From Gemmatimonadota bacterium (GTDB lineage Bacteria > Gemmatimonadota > Gemmatimonadetes > Longimicrobiales > Gaopeijiaceae), in assembly GCA_041390105.1 (NCBI GenBank), contig JAWKQO010000001.1, positions 1,862,001 to 1,926,000 on the forward strand: a stretch of DNA of 64,000 nucleotides, written 5' to 3'. The translations under genes were made by a program, and so were the position numbers. Below the pieces are notes generated by a model. That model worked only from the letters and a program-made list of their open reading frames with translations, was not told the DNA's origin and made no database searches. Shown piece after piece: positions 1 through 8,968 of the stretch. Positions within the stretch are counted from its first letter, which is position 1; every line of letters starts with the position of its first letter.

Positions 1-557
1 GTCACGTCACAGTGTCCGCCGGTGATGCCCAGCGCGTTGCGGGAGGGGATGATGTGCGGCGCGGCGATGTCGCCTCGTTCGACGGCCCGCCCCAGCGCTA
101 CCGTGGCATCACCACCGAAGTCACGCACCGTGGTGAAGCCCGCCTGCAGCGTGGTCCACCCGTTCTTCACGGCCCCGAGGGCCGCCTCCTCCGGCAACAT
201 CGTCACCGGTTCGATGAAGCTGTTGGGGCCGATCTCGCTGACCAGGTGCGTATGCGCGTCGATCAGGCCCGGGAGCAACGTCACGTCACCCAGGTCCATG
301 TCGTGTTGCGTCTCGGGCACCCTGCTGGGGTTCACGGCCGTGATGCGGCCTCCCTCGACCACGATCACGGCGTTGTCGACGATGCGTCCGGCTCGAGCAT
401 CGAACATCCGCGCCGCGCGGATCACGTGCGGGCCCTGCATCTGCATGGTCGGAGCGGCGGGGGACTGGGCGGAGAGGCGGGGGCAAGCGAGAAGAGTGAC
501 CAAGGAGCACAAACCAGCGTGCACCCACGGAGCTGACGTACAGGTGAGACGGGTCAT
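1..557 (-). CDS. Secreted amidohydrolase, imidazolonepropionase-like (3' end outside window)
   Basis: Metal-dependent amidohydrolase. Only the N-terminal ~185 residues are inside the window; the gene runs off the left edge. Translation from ATG at 557 gives a hydrophobic signal segment (residues ~14-31, ending near LSAQ), the beta-sandwich start typical of the superfamily (IRAARMFDARAG, then NAVIVVEGGRITAV), and the metal-binding motif LLPGLIDAHTHL with the HxH pair near residue 105. This is followed by GWTTLQAGFTTVRDFGG, a pattern of imidazolonepropionase-like and prolidase-like members. It lies 134 bp downstream of the lipoprotein gene on the same strand and could be the last gene of the TonB-receptor set. 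The export signal implies periplasmic hydrolysis of a small cyclic amide or peptide; the substrate cannot be read from sequence. Confidence 0.85.
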   Translation of the reverse strand, partial: MTRLTCTSAPWVHAGLCSLVTLLACPRLSAQSPAAPTMQMQGPHVIRAARMFDARAGRIVDNAVIVVEGGRITAVNPSRVPETQHDMDLGDVTLLPGLIDAHTHLVSEIGPNSFIEPVTMLPEEAALGAVKNGWTTLQAGFTTVRDFGGDATVALGRAVERGDIAAPHIIPSRNALGITGGHCDV

Positions 558-608
558 CGGGAGTCGATCGCTGAGGGGTTCCAGAACACCGACGGCCGCT
601 CAAGCTAC

Positions 609-641
609 CCGGAGCTCGCGGCGCGTGCCAGCGAACTCCGG
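609..641 (-). terminator. Possible hairpin after the lipoprotein gene
   Basis: CCGGAG (609-614) pairs with CTCCGG (636-641), with partial inner pairing. It lies 50-80 bp downstream of the lipoprotein stop on the minus strand. There is no T-run after it, so a role as terminator is uncertain. Confidence 0.25.
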
Positions 642-691
642 ATAGCCCAGCGAGCCGTCCCGCCCGAAGTCCTTGTGGTGCAGCCCGTCCC

Positions 692-1129
692 CTACTGGAC
701 CGTCACGCTGAACGGCCCGAAGGACCGTTCGTCCACGTCTTCATCGTGGCCCCAATCCACGGTGATCGTTCCGGTGCCTGGGGTGGCTCGCGCGGTGACC
801 GCGAACGCGAAGGTGCGCCCGGCCACGGGGGTCGTGGTGGCAAGGTCCGCCGGGCTGAACACAAATGCCGCGAAGTGCTCATCCTCGAGATCCTCGATGA
901 AGGTCCCCTCGTCGTCATAGAAGCGCGCCTCGACCTGGACGGTCTGTCCTGCTGCCAGAACCACGTTCGGCGTGAGTTCCGCTCCGCCCACGATGTGGAG
1001 TGTGACGGACACCGGGTCGTGTTCGTCCTCCGGGCCGACTTCATCGGAGCTGCACGCACCGATGAACAGGGCCGAAGCAATGGCGAGTGTGGTGAATGTT
1101 GCGATGCGGACCGACGTTGGAGCAGCCAT
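692..1129 (-). CDS. Small secreted lipoprotein of unknown function
   Basis: A 145-residue predicted lipoprotein. The start at 1129 is chosen because AGGAGG lies just upstream and the next residues form a lipoprotein signal (hydrophobic run, then FIGAC with the acylated Cys at ~26). The open frame continues upstream but into the TonB-receptor gene. After the Cys comes an acidic/His stretch (DEVGPEDEHD), then what looks like a beta-sandwich domain (VTLHIVGGAELTPN, later GTITVDWGHDEDVDERSF). It starts 16 bp after the stop of the TonB-dependent receptor, so the two are almost certainly co-transcribed, and the protein may help that receptor at the cell surface or in the periplasm. I recognise no named family. 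The acid/His clusters would fit metal contact, which is inference only. Confidence 0.8.
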   Translation of the reverse strand: MAAPTSVRIATFTTLAIASALFIGACSSDEVGPEDEHDPVSVTLHIVGGAELTPNVVLAAGQTVQVEARFYDDEGTFIEDLEDEHFAAFVFSPADLATTTPVAGRTFAFAVTARATPGTGTITVDWGHDEDVDERSFGPFSVTVQ

Positions 1130-1145
1130 TGTGACCTCCTTGGGA

Positions 1146-3221
1146 TCAGTGGGATGGGACCGGAGCTGCAGCACCGAATCGCAACGCGACGCGCAGCGTG
1201 CGCGGTGCGCCCGGGTTGATGAAGCCCGAGGCACGAACCTCGGGGTACCGCGTGCCAGTCAGATTCTCCAGCTCGATGTCGAGCACGCCGTGCGCTGGTC
1301 GCGCGGGCAGACTCGCGCCCAGATCGAGCACACCGTAGGCCTGTGTCCGGACCCTGGGCTCGCCGATCGGGGAGAACGGCCCCGAGAACCGCCAGGTCAC
1401 CCGCAGCGCCGATGCCTCGCCCACAGGCGCCTCGACGCCGGCGCGCCCGACGTACCTGCCCACGTTGGGTACGGGATCGCCGGGGCGGAGGGGCACGAGA
1501 TGGAAGAGGCGCAAGGCAGCGGTCGTCGGCGCTACGCCTCCGTTCAACCCGTCGAAGCCGCCTGCGAGCGGCGGCTCCGGGAACGTGATCTCTTCCGCGA
1601 TGTACGCATCGTTGTAGGTCAACGATCCGAAGAGCGACATGCGCGCCGACGCCGCCCAGGCAACGTCGACGCTGAGACCCTGCCGCACGGATGCACCCTG
1701 GTTGGAGATGACGCGCGAGACAGGATCCTGAATCCGCTCGTTCGTCACATCGAGTCGAAAAGCGGCAAGGCGCGCGGTCACGGAACTCGCCAGCAGCTGC
1801 AGGCCCAACTCGCCAGCCCACGCAGTCATCGCGGGGCGCTGCGGATCGGTCAACACACCGGGGGCGCCCCGAAACCCGCGACTGAAGGAGCCGAGGGCAG
1901 ACCAGCGATCGTCGAGCGCGTAGCGGACGCCGATCTTCGGGCTCGCCAGCCAGACGTGGTTCGTCCGGGGCGACGCGCTTTCCGGATCGTTCAGGCGGTC
2001 CACGCTGGTGTAGTAGAGCCCATCGAGTCGTCCACCCAGGTCGAGCGTGACGCGATCATTCACCCGTGTGCGCCAACGGGCGTACGCCGCCACACTCGTG
2101 TAGTCGCCGTCGAGCCCGGTGGTGGCGCTCTCCCGCTCGCGCTGGTCCGTCGCGAACAGTCGGTATTGGCTTGCGTCCCGCCGGACCTCCGTCCCCAACG
2201 TCGCGTCGCCGCCCCGAAGGTTCCACAGCGCTTGCACCCGACCGCCGGCGGCGACACGCTCGTCCCGCTCCTCGCTCTGCGCCAGCACCCCGTCGTCCGG
2301 AAGATTGAGAAACACGAGGGAACCCAGCGTCTGGGCCCAGGCAGTAGCCTGCACCCCGCCGCTCCCGATCACGCCCGTGTAGCGCCCGTGCACGATCAGG
2401 CGATGGGCGCGCCCACCATCCGTGGGATCGACCGCCTGGCGCAGCTCCCCCGCATTGTACTGATCGACGCTGACGAAGCTCGGCGAGTTCCAATCGGAGA
2501 GATAGACCGACGCTCCCCCCTCCAGACGGCCGTCGCCTAGGGCCCGCCAGCCGCGAGCCAGTCCCCTCCCGAGCCAGAATCCCGAGTGCTCGCGCCAGCC
2601 CTCGTTGCGCTCGCCGTCTGCCGTGAACAGAAGCCCGCCCCGTTCCCCGCGGCGTCCTCCTCGAAACCAGGCGGTGGCGCCCCCCTGGCTCGATGTGCCA
2701 AGGGATCCCGACGCGACGTCCTCGTCCACCTCGGTGAACGCCTCCACCACACCCCCGAAGGCGAAGTCGCCGTAGAGTGGACTGGCCGGTCCGTGGATTA
2801 CGCGCAACTCGCGCAGGGCCGGCGCCACCAACATGAACCAGTCCGAGTATCCTTCGACGTGCCCATGCACCGGTAGGTTGATCGGCACGCCGTCCACGAC
2901 GAGCAGCACATCGGACGAATGATCCGAGGTGAATCCGCGCAGCACCGCGTCCGCCGCGAAGCCGGGGCCCTGCCCGTGCTCGTGGACCTCGATCCCCGCC
3001 AGCCGACGCACAAGGTCGTACGGAGTATCTGCTTGCGCGCGACGGATCGCGTCGGCCCCCACCGCGATGGTGACGACGGGAGGTGCGACCGTCCCCTCCC
3101 GAACCACCGTGACCTCCAGCGGTTCGAGGGGCAAAGGCTTGATCGAATCTGGTATCTGCGCTGCGCTGGGCACCGCCACGGTCCACAAACCGAGGCAGGC
3201 GCAAACCAAGCGTCCGCTCAT
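1146..3221 (-). CDS. TonB-dependent outer-membrane receptor
   Basis: A 691-residue outer-membrane receptor that imports a ligand using TonB/ExbBD energy. A signal peptide (residues 1-22, ending PSAAQ) is followed by a TonB-box-like stretch (PLEVTVVREG, ~34-43) and a plug domain with the usual landmarks: DLVRRLAGIEV, VLRGF, VLLVVDGVPIN, and LRELRVIHGPASPLYG-type strands (~65-160). The rest is a 22-strand-type barrel rich in alternating aromatic and polar residues, ending near LRVALRF. The length is normal for the short (vitamin/metal) class rather than SusC. It lies between a His/Met/Cys-rich secreted protein (68 bp upstream) and a small lipoprotein (16 bp downstream). The plug holds several His residues (HEHGQG, PVHGHVEGYSD). 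Together this suggests a metal or metal-chelate substrate, but that is inference. Confidence 0.93.
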   Translation of the reverse strand: MSGRLVCACLGLWTVAVPSAAQIPDSIKPLPLEPLEVTVVREGTVAPPVVTIAVGADAIRRAQADTPYDLVRRLAGIEVHEHGQGPGFAADAVLRGFTSDHSSDVLLVVDGVPINLPVHGHVEGYSDWFMLVAPALRELRVIHGPASPLYGDFAFGGVVEAFTEVDEDVASGSLGTSSQGGATAWFRGGRRGERGGLLFTADGERNEGWREHSGFWLGRGLARGWRALGDGRLEGGASVYLSDWNSPSFVSVDQYNAGELRQAVDPTDGGRAHRLIVHGRYTGVIGSGGVQATAWAQTLGSLVFLNLPDDGVLAQSEERDERVAAGGRVQALWNLRGGDATLGTEVRRDASQYRLFATDQRERESATTGLDGDYTSVAAYARWRTRVNDRVTLDLGGRLDGLYYTSVDRLNDPESASPRTNHVWLASPKIGVRYALDDRWSALGSFSRGFRGAPGVLTDPQRPAMTAWAGELGLQLLASSVTARLAAFRLDVTNERIQDPVSRVISNQGASVRQGLSVDVAWAASARMSLFGSLTYNDAYIAEEITFPEPPLAGGFDGLNGGVAPTTAALRLFHLVPLRPGDPVPNVGRYVGRAGVEAPVGEASALRVTWRFSGPFSPIGEPRVRTQAYGVLDLGASLPARPAHGVLDIELENLTGTRYPEVRASGFINPGAPRTLRVALRFGAAAPVPSH

Positions 3222-3289
3222 GGCTCCCTCCCGTCCCTGATGAAGCAGTCCGCCGTGGACTGCAGGCGGGTGCTACCGTTTGGTTCGGA

Positions 3290-3730
3290 TCAGGCGGGAG
3301 GGGGTTGGGGGAGCGAAACGGCAAAGATGAGCGGCCGGGTCGGGGCGACTCCGTGAAGTCGTTTCAATCCCGTGGAACCCAGCGTCGCGAAGGCAGCCGT
3401 CAGCGTGAGGGTGGTGGCTGCAGCCAGCAGAGTAGGCGGGCAGCAAGAGGCCCCGGCGCCATCGCAGCAGGGCCGCGACTCGCCGTCGTCCCTGCTTCTT
3501 CCCGGCGCGGTAGGTCCGTCCTCCGCGCTGGCCGGGTGACCCGCATGTGTCGTCTGGAGTGGGGGTGTGGATGCGGGCCCGGCGTGAACGTGGGCGGGCT
3601 GAGGATCCTGCGATGCGCCGGAGGTCGCCCCATGCATGCAACCCGAGCCCGACATGGGCATCGCGAACCCGGCGACGAGCCAGGTGATCACGATCGCGCC
3701 AGACACGACTCTCAGAGGCCCACTCCGCAT
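3290..3730 (-). CDS. Small His/Met/Cys-rich secreted or membrane protein
   Basis: A 146-residue protein. The start at 3730 has a strong upstream GAGGAGGG, and residues ~5-30 form a signal or membrane segment (VVSGAIVITWLVAGFAM). It then carries MPMSGSGCMHG, a series of separated His residues (PAHVHAG, TTHAGHPASAE), and a double Cys pair (RPCCDGAGASCCPP). A second hydrophobic stretch follows (LLAAATTLTLTAAF), and it ends in SLPQPPPA. Short proteins with such Met/His/Cys clusters and a proline-rich tail often sit upstream of TonB receptors for copper and related metals (the DUF2946-like pattern); I cannot confirm family membership. It is the first gene of the minus-strand set, 68 bp before the receptor gene. 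Confidence 0.7.
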   Translation of the reverse strand: MRSGPLRVVSGAIVITWLVAGFAMPMSGSGCMHGATSGASQDPQPAHVHAGPASTPPLQTTHAGHPASAEDGPTAPGRSRDDGESRPCCDGAGASCCPPTLLAAATTLTLTAAFATLGSTGLKRLHGVAPTRPLIFAVSLPQPPPA

Positions 3731-3998
3731 CGACTTCCCAACCCTCCTCGGCCGCCTTCCGGCTCCACGGACGCAGTAGGGAGGGTACCACGCCCCTCTT
3801 CGTTCCGACAGGGCGGCCAGGCGGAGCCCCAGCTCCCTTGGTTGCAGGGGAGTCATCCGAGCCGCGGGCGCGTCATCGCCCCTGGTCCATCGCGACGGAC
3901 AACGCGGGTCTCGACTGCCGCTCCGCGAAAGCACGCCCGCTACCCTACGTACGTCCCCAAGAGCACCACAACCCACCAAGGAGTCGCGGCCCGAAGAC

Positions 3999-4526
3999 GT
4001 GCGACACTCCCCCTCCCAGCATCGTGCCCGTGACCGGCGAGTGCTGCGCGGCGCACTCATCGCTTCGGTCGCCCTGCACGCGGCCCTGCTCGGCTGGGTA
4101 GGCTTCCGCTATGCAGACGGCCGCCGCCCCACCGAGGAGGCACCTGCCGCTCCCGTGTCCCTCCTCACCGCCGCCGGATACGTGAGCGTGTTGTTCGGGC
4201 CCCCAACGATCTTCACAGCCGACGGTCGGGGTCGCACCGAGCCCAACGATCGCATCCTGGAGGCCGAGCGGCTCACCGAGCTGCCGGTCTCCTGTGGAAC
4301 CAGGCGCGCACGTGCGGCCTTCCCCGTCTCTGGCACCGTGCGCTTGTCCATCCGAGCCTCCGGCGACGCCGACGTGATCCGCATGGCGGAGTCCACGGGG
4401 AGCGCCTGCGCGGACGACGTGATCCGGACGGTGGCCAGCGCGCTCCGCTACCACTGGCTACCGGACGAGCGCTATCCCGCCCCGGTGCAATTGGTGCAGC
4501 CGGTAACGGTGGCGGAGGTCCGCTGA
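3999..4526 (+). CDS. TonB C-terminal-domain-like protein
   Basis: A 175-residue protein with one N-terminal membrane anchor (residues ~16-37, LRGALIASVALHAALLGWVGF; the ALHAALL pattern is typical of TonB proteins). It has a short linker and a C-terminal domain of ~65 residues that fits the TonB energy-transducer fold: SGTVRLSIRASGDADVI, an ACADDVIRTVASALRYHWLP helix, and a final strand PVQLVQPVTV. The Pro-rich periplasm-spanning linker of a classical TonB is very short here, so it may be a TonB-like regulator or a divergent transducer. It is divergent from the receptor set (268 bp between starts). The start is GTG at 3999; AAGGAG lies rather far upstream (~15 bp), so a GTG at 4041 is an alternative. 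Confidence 0.75.
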   Translation: MRHSPSQHRARDRRVLRGALIASVALHAALLGWVGFRYADGRRPTEEAPAAPVSLLTAAGYVSVLFGPPTIFTADGRGRTEPNDRILEAERLTELPVSCGTRRARAAFPVSGTVRLSIRASGDADVIRMAESTGSACADDVIRTVASALRYHWLPDERYPAPVQLVQPVTVAEVR

Positions 4527-4542
4527 GGCGCGAGCCGCCTCA
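4524..4542. terminator. Hairpin shared by two convergent stop codons
   Basis: TGAGGCG (4524-4530) and CGCCTCA (4536-4542) form a perfect 7-bp inverted repeat with a 5-base loop. The left arm begins with the stop codon of the plus-strand TonB-like gene, and the right arm ends with the stop codon of the minus-strand reductase. It can act on both strands; there is no T-run. Confidence 0.5.
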
Positions 4543-5106
4543 CCCCCGCTTGGGCCGCATCCGCAGCTGCAGCATCCCACCGACGTGCGGGTGGTGCGAG
4601 ACGATCTCGAGCGGATAGCGGCGTTCCATGCCCGCGAAGAGCGGGATCCCGGAGCCCAGGGCGATGGGCGCCAGCGTGATCGTCAGGTCGTCGATCAGGT
4701 CCGCTTCCGCCGCCTGCCGGATGAGCACACCCCCGTCCAGGTAGACGTCCTTGCCTGCGGCCGCGTCGCGCGCTTGAGCCACCAGCTCGTGGATGCTGCC
4801 TTGGACCGCTCGGACCGTCGCGGGTGGATCGTCGTCGAGCGGGCGGCGGGTCGCGACCAATACCGGGCGGGATCCGTACGGCCACGGAACGCCGAATCCG
4901 CGCACGACGTCGTAGGTACGACGCCCCATGAGCAACGCGCCGATGTCCTGGATGAACTCCGGATAGTCCAGGGCACCCGGGGGCATCGTCTCGCCCGCAG
5001 CGTGCGCGACGTCCGCGCTGTCCAGCCAGGAGAGGTCGTGGTCGGATCCGGCGATGAACCCGTCCAGGGAGCTGGCCAGATAGATCCGGACGCGCGGGTC
5101 GTTCAT
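4540..5106 (-). CDS. Dihydrofolate reductase / RibD C-terminal family protein
   Basis: A 188-residue cytoplasmic reductase of the RibD C-terminal/DHFR-like fold, which uses NADPH. It starts with VRIYLASSLDGFIAG, the signature of the family. It then has IGALLMGRRTYDVV (cofactor-side helix), PVLVATRRPL, and KDVYLDGGVLIRQAAEADLIDDLTITLAPIALGSGIPLF, which matches the conserved GG-x-L and C-terminal strands. The length is normal for the stand-alone members usually labelled 'dihydrofolate reductase family protein', most of which have no proven substrate. No riboflavin genes are nearby, so a role in riboflavin synthesis is unlikely. It ends convergently against the TonB-like gene. Confidence 0.92.
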   Translation of the reverse strand: MNDPRVRIYLASSLDGFIAGSDHDLSWLDSADVAHAAGETMPPGALDYPEFIQDIGALLMGRRTYDVVRGFGVPWPYGSRPVLVATRRPLDDDPPATVRAVQGSIHELVAQARDAAAGKDVYLDGGVLIRQAAEADLIDDLTITLAPIALGSGIPLFAGMERRYPLEIVSHHPHVGGMLQLRMRPKRG

Positions 5107-5269
5107 GGGTCACCTCGGAGTGGGACAATGCAATCCCCGACCGCGGTCGCGCTGCATGGATCCGAGCGCGACCGGCGCCGGCCGCTGAATGTCGCACGCA
5201 CGCGCCGGTTGCACGATCCCTGCATCGTGGGGTAGGGCGCAGCCGTCCCCGACTACTCGACCACGGCAC

Positions 5270-6553
5270 ATGGCAACACCTCCCCTCGCTCCTCGGGTCT
5301 CCGCGGAGACCACGCTGGCGACGCCGGACGATCCGCGCTGGGCACGAGGCGTGGTGCGCCCCCCTTGGGCACGCGAGTGGGCCGGAGCCGGCGTGGGGCT
5401 CGTCATCCTCGCGGGTTTCGGGGTCGGCGCCTGGAACGCGGCCTGGGCGGGCATCGATAGCGCCAACCCCCTCTGGATGGCAGGCGCGTCGCTGTGGGCC
5501 GTCGGCTCGGCGGCGTTCGCCTTGCAAGCCTCGATTCTCGGGGGCCGCTGGCTTCGCTTCCGCGGCTTGGCACTGCGGTTGGACCCCTTCCCCGCCAGCC
5601 CTGGCGGGCAGGTGGGGGGCTCGCTCGAGCTCCCCCTCGCGCAGGCGGAACCACGCGACTGCCGGGTTCGGCTCACCTGTACTCGCGTGGAATCAGACGG
5701 CGATTCGGTCAGCCACCGGGTACTCTGGGCCACGGAGGGGCATCCACGACTCCAGCGCTGGCGCGCCGGCAACCAGCGCTTGTCGTTCACCTTCGACGTC
5801 CCCGCGGACCTGCCCGCGAGCCGGCCTCGGAAGGTCGACGGGTGCGACTGGCACGTCGGAGTGCAGTACCGTGGTGCGGGGCCGAATCTGGATGTGGCGT
5901 TCCTGGTGCCGGTGCTCCCGTCCTTGGCACCGCGGTTCGCTCAGGAGCCGAGCCCGGTGACAACTCTGGGCTCGAACAGTGAGCCTCACCGCAAGGTCCG
6001 CATCCACGCGGCCGCCGAGGGCCTGCAGGTGGAGCTCCTGCGCGGACGCAACGTCGGTGTGGGCGTCGCGCTGGGCATCTTCGGACTCCTCTTCGCGGGT
6101 TCGGGCGCCGGCTTGGGTATCGGAGCCTTCGGTGCGTTGCGCCAAGGTGGTCTGGCGATGGTGCTTGGTGGCCTGACCGGTCTCATGGCAGCGATGTTCG
6201 TGCTGATGGGCGCGCTGCTGATGCTCGTAGGCCTGCTCCCTATCGTGCGCCGCGGTTCGTTGACCGTTCGCAAGGCCCACCTCGAGCTCGGCAGCTCAGA
6301 GCGCCGGATCAGTGTGGAGGAGCTCCGGTCGATCGACGTCACACCGGACGCCCAGATGGGTCGCGGTGCGTCAGGGACCCTGAGCTACCGCTTCACTGCG
6401 GTGCCGGTGCGCGGCAAGCCCAAAGTGTTGCTGCAGGGCGTTCCCGGTCCTGGAGCCAGCCAGGTGGTAGCGCAGCGCATCGAGGAGGTGACGGGCGTGC
6501 CGACCCGGTTCGTGGCCAAGGAGCTGAAGAAGCCGCGCAAGTCGGGCCACTGA
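5270..6553 (+). CDS. Membrane protein with arrestin-like periplasmic or cytoplasmic domain
   Basis: A 427-residue membrane protein. Two membrane helices (residues ~37-60 and 65-90) are followed by a beta-rich domain of ~170 residues, which reads like an arrestin-type sandwich (GSLELPLAQAEPRDCRVRLTCTRVE, then RLSFTFDVPADLPAS). Two more helices follow (~262-290 and 297-330), and then a C-terminal beta domain that opens with GSLTVRKAHLELG. The same 2TM-sandwich-2TM layout occurs in uncharacterised DUF3592-like membrane proteins; no catalytic motif is visible. The start at 5270 is the first ATG that leaves a compact N-terminus; no clear ribosome site precedes it, so an upstream start at 5189 cannot be excluded. 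It is divergent from the reductase gene and has no operon partner. Confidence 0.7.
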   Translation: MATPPLAPRVSAETTLATPDDPRWARGVVRPPWAREWAGAGVGLVILAGFGVGAWNAAWAGIDSANPLWMAGASLWAVGSAAFALQASILGGRWLRFRGLALRLDPFPASPGGQVGGSLELPLAQAEPRDCRVRLTCTRVESDGDSVSHRVLWATEGHPRLQRWRAGNQRLSFTFDVPADLPASRPRKVDGCDWHVGVQYRGAGPNLDVAFLVPVLPSLAPRFAQEPSPVTTLGSNSEPHRKVRIHAAAEGLQVELLRGRNVGVGVALGIFGLLFAGSGAGLGIGAFGALRQGGLAMVLGGLTGLMAAMFVLMGALLMLVGLLPIVRRGSLTVRKAHLELGSSERRISVEELRSIDVTPDAQMGRGASGTLSYRFTAVPVRGKPKVLLQGVPGPGASQVVAQRIEEVTGVPTRFVAKELKKPRKSGH

Positions 6554-6758
6554 AGTCGGGGACACCCCCCCTCCCACGCCACGATTCTCACCCACCATCG
6601 AGCCGGGCCAGCGGGCAGCTCCCCCCCTACCCGGCAAGACCAGGATCGAGGGACGCACGCAGGTCATCCCCCGCATGTCCATCCGTTGACTCCGATTGTC
6701 GCCTTGAGCGAGGTGCCCCGCTCAGCGGGGAGAGCCACCCTCTACCCGGAGTCCTCCG

Positions 6759-8951
6759 ATGCGTCGCCCGTGGACGTTCTGTCTGCTGGGATTGTCCCTT
6801 GTCGCGTGCAAAGAACTGCCCACCGCTGTCGGAGTTGGAGGCCAGGAGGAGCCCCCCGCGCTCACCGCCGGTCTCGTGCCCACTCCCGTGACGGCTCCGA
6901 CCCTGGCCTGTACGAAGACATGGACGAGCGGCGGATGGCCACATGACTGGAACGACTCCGACAACTGGACCCCGGTCGGAGCGCCACGCCCTTCCGACGT
7001 CGCCTGTGTCCTGAACGGGACCCTCCTCGATGTTCACGACTCGGTGAGGGTGCGCTCCCTCGAGGTCGGCGGGCAGGCATCGGTCACCTTCCATGAGAAT
7101 GTCCTGTGGGTCCAGGATACCATCCTCGTGCGGGGGCGACTGGACATCGATTCGTCGACGGATGTCGACCTTGGGATGCTGATCAACCACGGCGCCCTGT
7201 GGGCTGACCGGACCGTCATCGAAGGAAACCTGGAGAACCACGGAGATCTCTATCTGGGGTACGTCGGTCCGATGCAATGGATCGGCGCACGGATCGTGAA
7301 CAGCGGAGGGGGAACTGTGTCCAGCTCTCCATTCGACCCCTCCACGATGAGTGGAGACCTGATCGAATGGGACGGGGCTGGCACCTACGCACGGCTGAGA
7401 GCGGGGGTTCTGCTGCTCGGGTCGACGAACCTCTCCGGCACCTTCTATCTCGAGCGTGGAGATACCGTCTTCGGAGACATCGGAGCGGATGTAGCGCTGC
7501 GCCTCGGCGTGCAAGGGGTGACGGGACAGCAGTATGCCTTCCGGAAGAGTCGCACTGCGTTGAGCGGGACCGTGCTGAACGAAGGGGATATCGAAGTCGA
7601 AGACAGCCAGGCCCGCCCCGTCTTTCTCGATCTGTCTCCCGTCTTCGAGCAACGTGGCGAGCTCGAGGTCCGGAGCCCGACGACAGTGGTGGCCGGTCGC
7701 ATCGTGAATCGGGGACTCATCTACGCGCCCTACGGCGGTCTCGATGTCGAGTCCGGCATCGTGAACGAAGGAGAGATCAGCGGGGCTAGCACCCTCACAA
7801 TGATGCCCGGATCCGCATTCGAGGCCCGGCCCGGAAGCACGATGACTGGGAGCCTGACGCTCCTGAGCGCGACGCTGCGCGGGACCGGAGGACTCGGGTC
7901 CGTCACCGCTGTGAACACGATCATCGCCCCCGGCACAACGAACGCCCCGCACGGAACACTCACCTTCAATACACTCGAACTGGACGCGTTGAGCCGGGTC
8001 GACCTGGAAGTGGCGGACACGACGGCCGGTGGCTTCGATCAACTCGCGGTCGCGAATGCCGTGCAGTTGTTTGGCGATCTGCGGGTCACGACGGCACCCG
8101 GTCTTCAGGGCGGAAGCTGTGGCCAGGTCGTGCCCCTGATCACGGGCGAGGTCAGCGGTCAGTTCCAGACGACATCACTGCCTAGCCCCATTGGTCCTCG
8201 AGCCTGGCGCTTGCACGTGGGAGCCCAGGGTGTGGATCTGGTGGGCTATCGCCCAGGCAGCCCGTTCACATTGGACGCGGCCGCACTGACCGTCGAAGAA
8301 GGCGGCCCCCCCGTGAGCTACCGTATGTGTCTGGGAGCTGCTGCCCCCACCGCATCGGTGCAGGTCCTGCCGGTGAGCCGCGCCGGCGAGGTGTCGATCC
8401 GGGCGGCGGTCACCTTCGATCCGGCCGATTGGATGCTCCCTCGGACCGTGTCCGTGATGGCCGTGGACGACGCTGACGTCGAAGGTACCCACGCCGACAC
8501 GCTCGGACATGCCGTCACGAGTACGGATCCGACGTATCGAAACGCGGTGGTGCCACGCCTTCCGGTGACCCTCTTCGACAACGATGAGGCGGCGGACCTC
8601 ACCCTGGTAAAGGTGGCGCAGCAAGACAACCAGTTCCTGGGCGACACCATGAGCACCTCGTTCCGAGTCACGAACGCCGGACCGAGTCCCGCCACACAGG
8701 TACGTGTCACAAGCCTGCCGCTGGTCGGGCTGGAGTTGGTCGACGCCACGGGAGCGACCTGCTCGGTGCGCGGGGGTGGAGCGCTGGAGTGCGCGCTGGG
8801 CACTCTGGATCCGGGCTTCCAGGCGGAGTTCGTGGTCCGCTTCCGGGGCGCTGCCGTGGGGCTCCACACCAACACCCTGAGCGTGGGGGGTGGGCAGCCG
8901 GATCCCAACCTGACAGACAATACCGTGGTGTACACGCAGCGGGTGAATTGA
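6759..8951 (+). CDS. Large secreted lipoprotein with beta-repeat region and C-terminal DUF11 domain
   Basis: A 730-residue surface-type protein. Residues 1-17 form a lipoprotein signal (LLGLSLVAC, lipid Cys at 17). Residues ~45-70 hold the W-x(n)-W-N-D-S-D-N-W motif (TWTSGGWPHDWNDSDNWTP) that starts autotransporter-like beta-helix repeat regions. A long run of short repeat-like strands follows (for example INHGALWADRTVIEGNLENHG, with NRGLIY and NEGEIS in later turns). A Calx-beta-like sandwich lies at ~505-610 and a DUF11 domain at ~620-730 (ADLTLVKV, TNAGPSPATQVRVTSLP, PDPNLTDNTVVYT). No enzymatic motif is visible. The likely role is a cell-surface structural or adhesion protein. It stands alone and is ended by a strong hairpin. 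Confidence 0.82.
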   Translation: MRRPWTFCLLGLSLVACKELPTAVGVGGQEEPPALTAGLVPTPVTAPTLACTKTWTSGGWPHDWNDSDNWTPVGAPRPSDVACVLNGTLLDVHDSVRVRSLEVGGQASVTFHENVLWVQDTILVRGRLDIDSSTDVDLGMLINHGALWADRTVIEGNLENHGDLYLGYVGPMQWIGARIVNSGGGTVSSSPFDPSTMSGDLIEWDGAGTYARLRAGVLLLGSTNLSGTFYLERGDTVFGDIGADVALRLGVQGVTGQQYAFRKSRTALSGTVLNEGDIEVEDSQARPVFLDLSPVFEQRGELEVRSPTTVVAGRIVNRGLIYAPYGGLDVESGIVNEGEISGASTLTMMPGSAFEARPGSTMTGSLTLLSATLRGTGGLGSVTAVNTIIAPGTTNAPHGTLTFNTLELDALSRVDLEVADTTAGGFDQLAVANAVQLFGDLRVTTAPGLQGGSCGQVVPLITGEVSGQFQTTSLPSPIGPRAWRLHVGAQGVDLVGYRPGSPFTLDAAALTVEEGGPPVSYRMCLGAAAPTASVQVLPVSRAGEVSIRAAVTFDPADWMLPRTVSVMAVDDADVEGTHADTLGHAVTSTDPTYRNAVVPRLPVTLFDNDEAADLTLVKVAQQDNQFLGDTMSTSFRVTNAGPSPATQVRVTSLPLVGLELVDATGATCSVRGGGALECALGTLDPGFQAEFVVRFRGAAVGLHTNTLSVGGGQPDPNLTDNTVVYTQRVN

Positions 8952-8968
8952 CGTCTTCTGGCGGAGAT

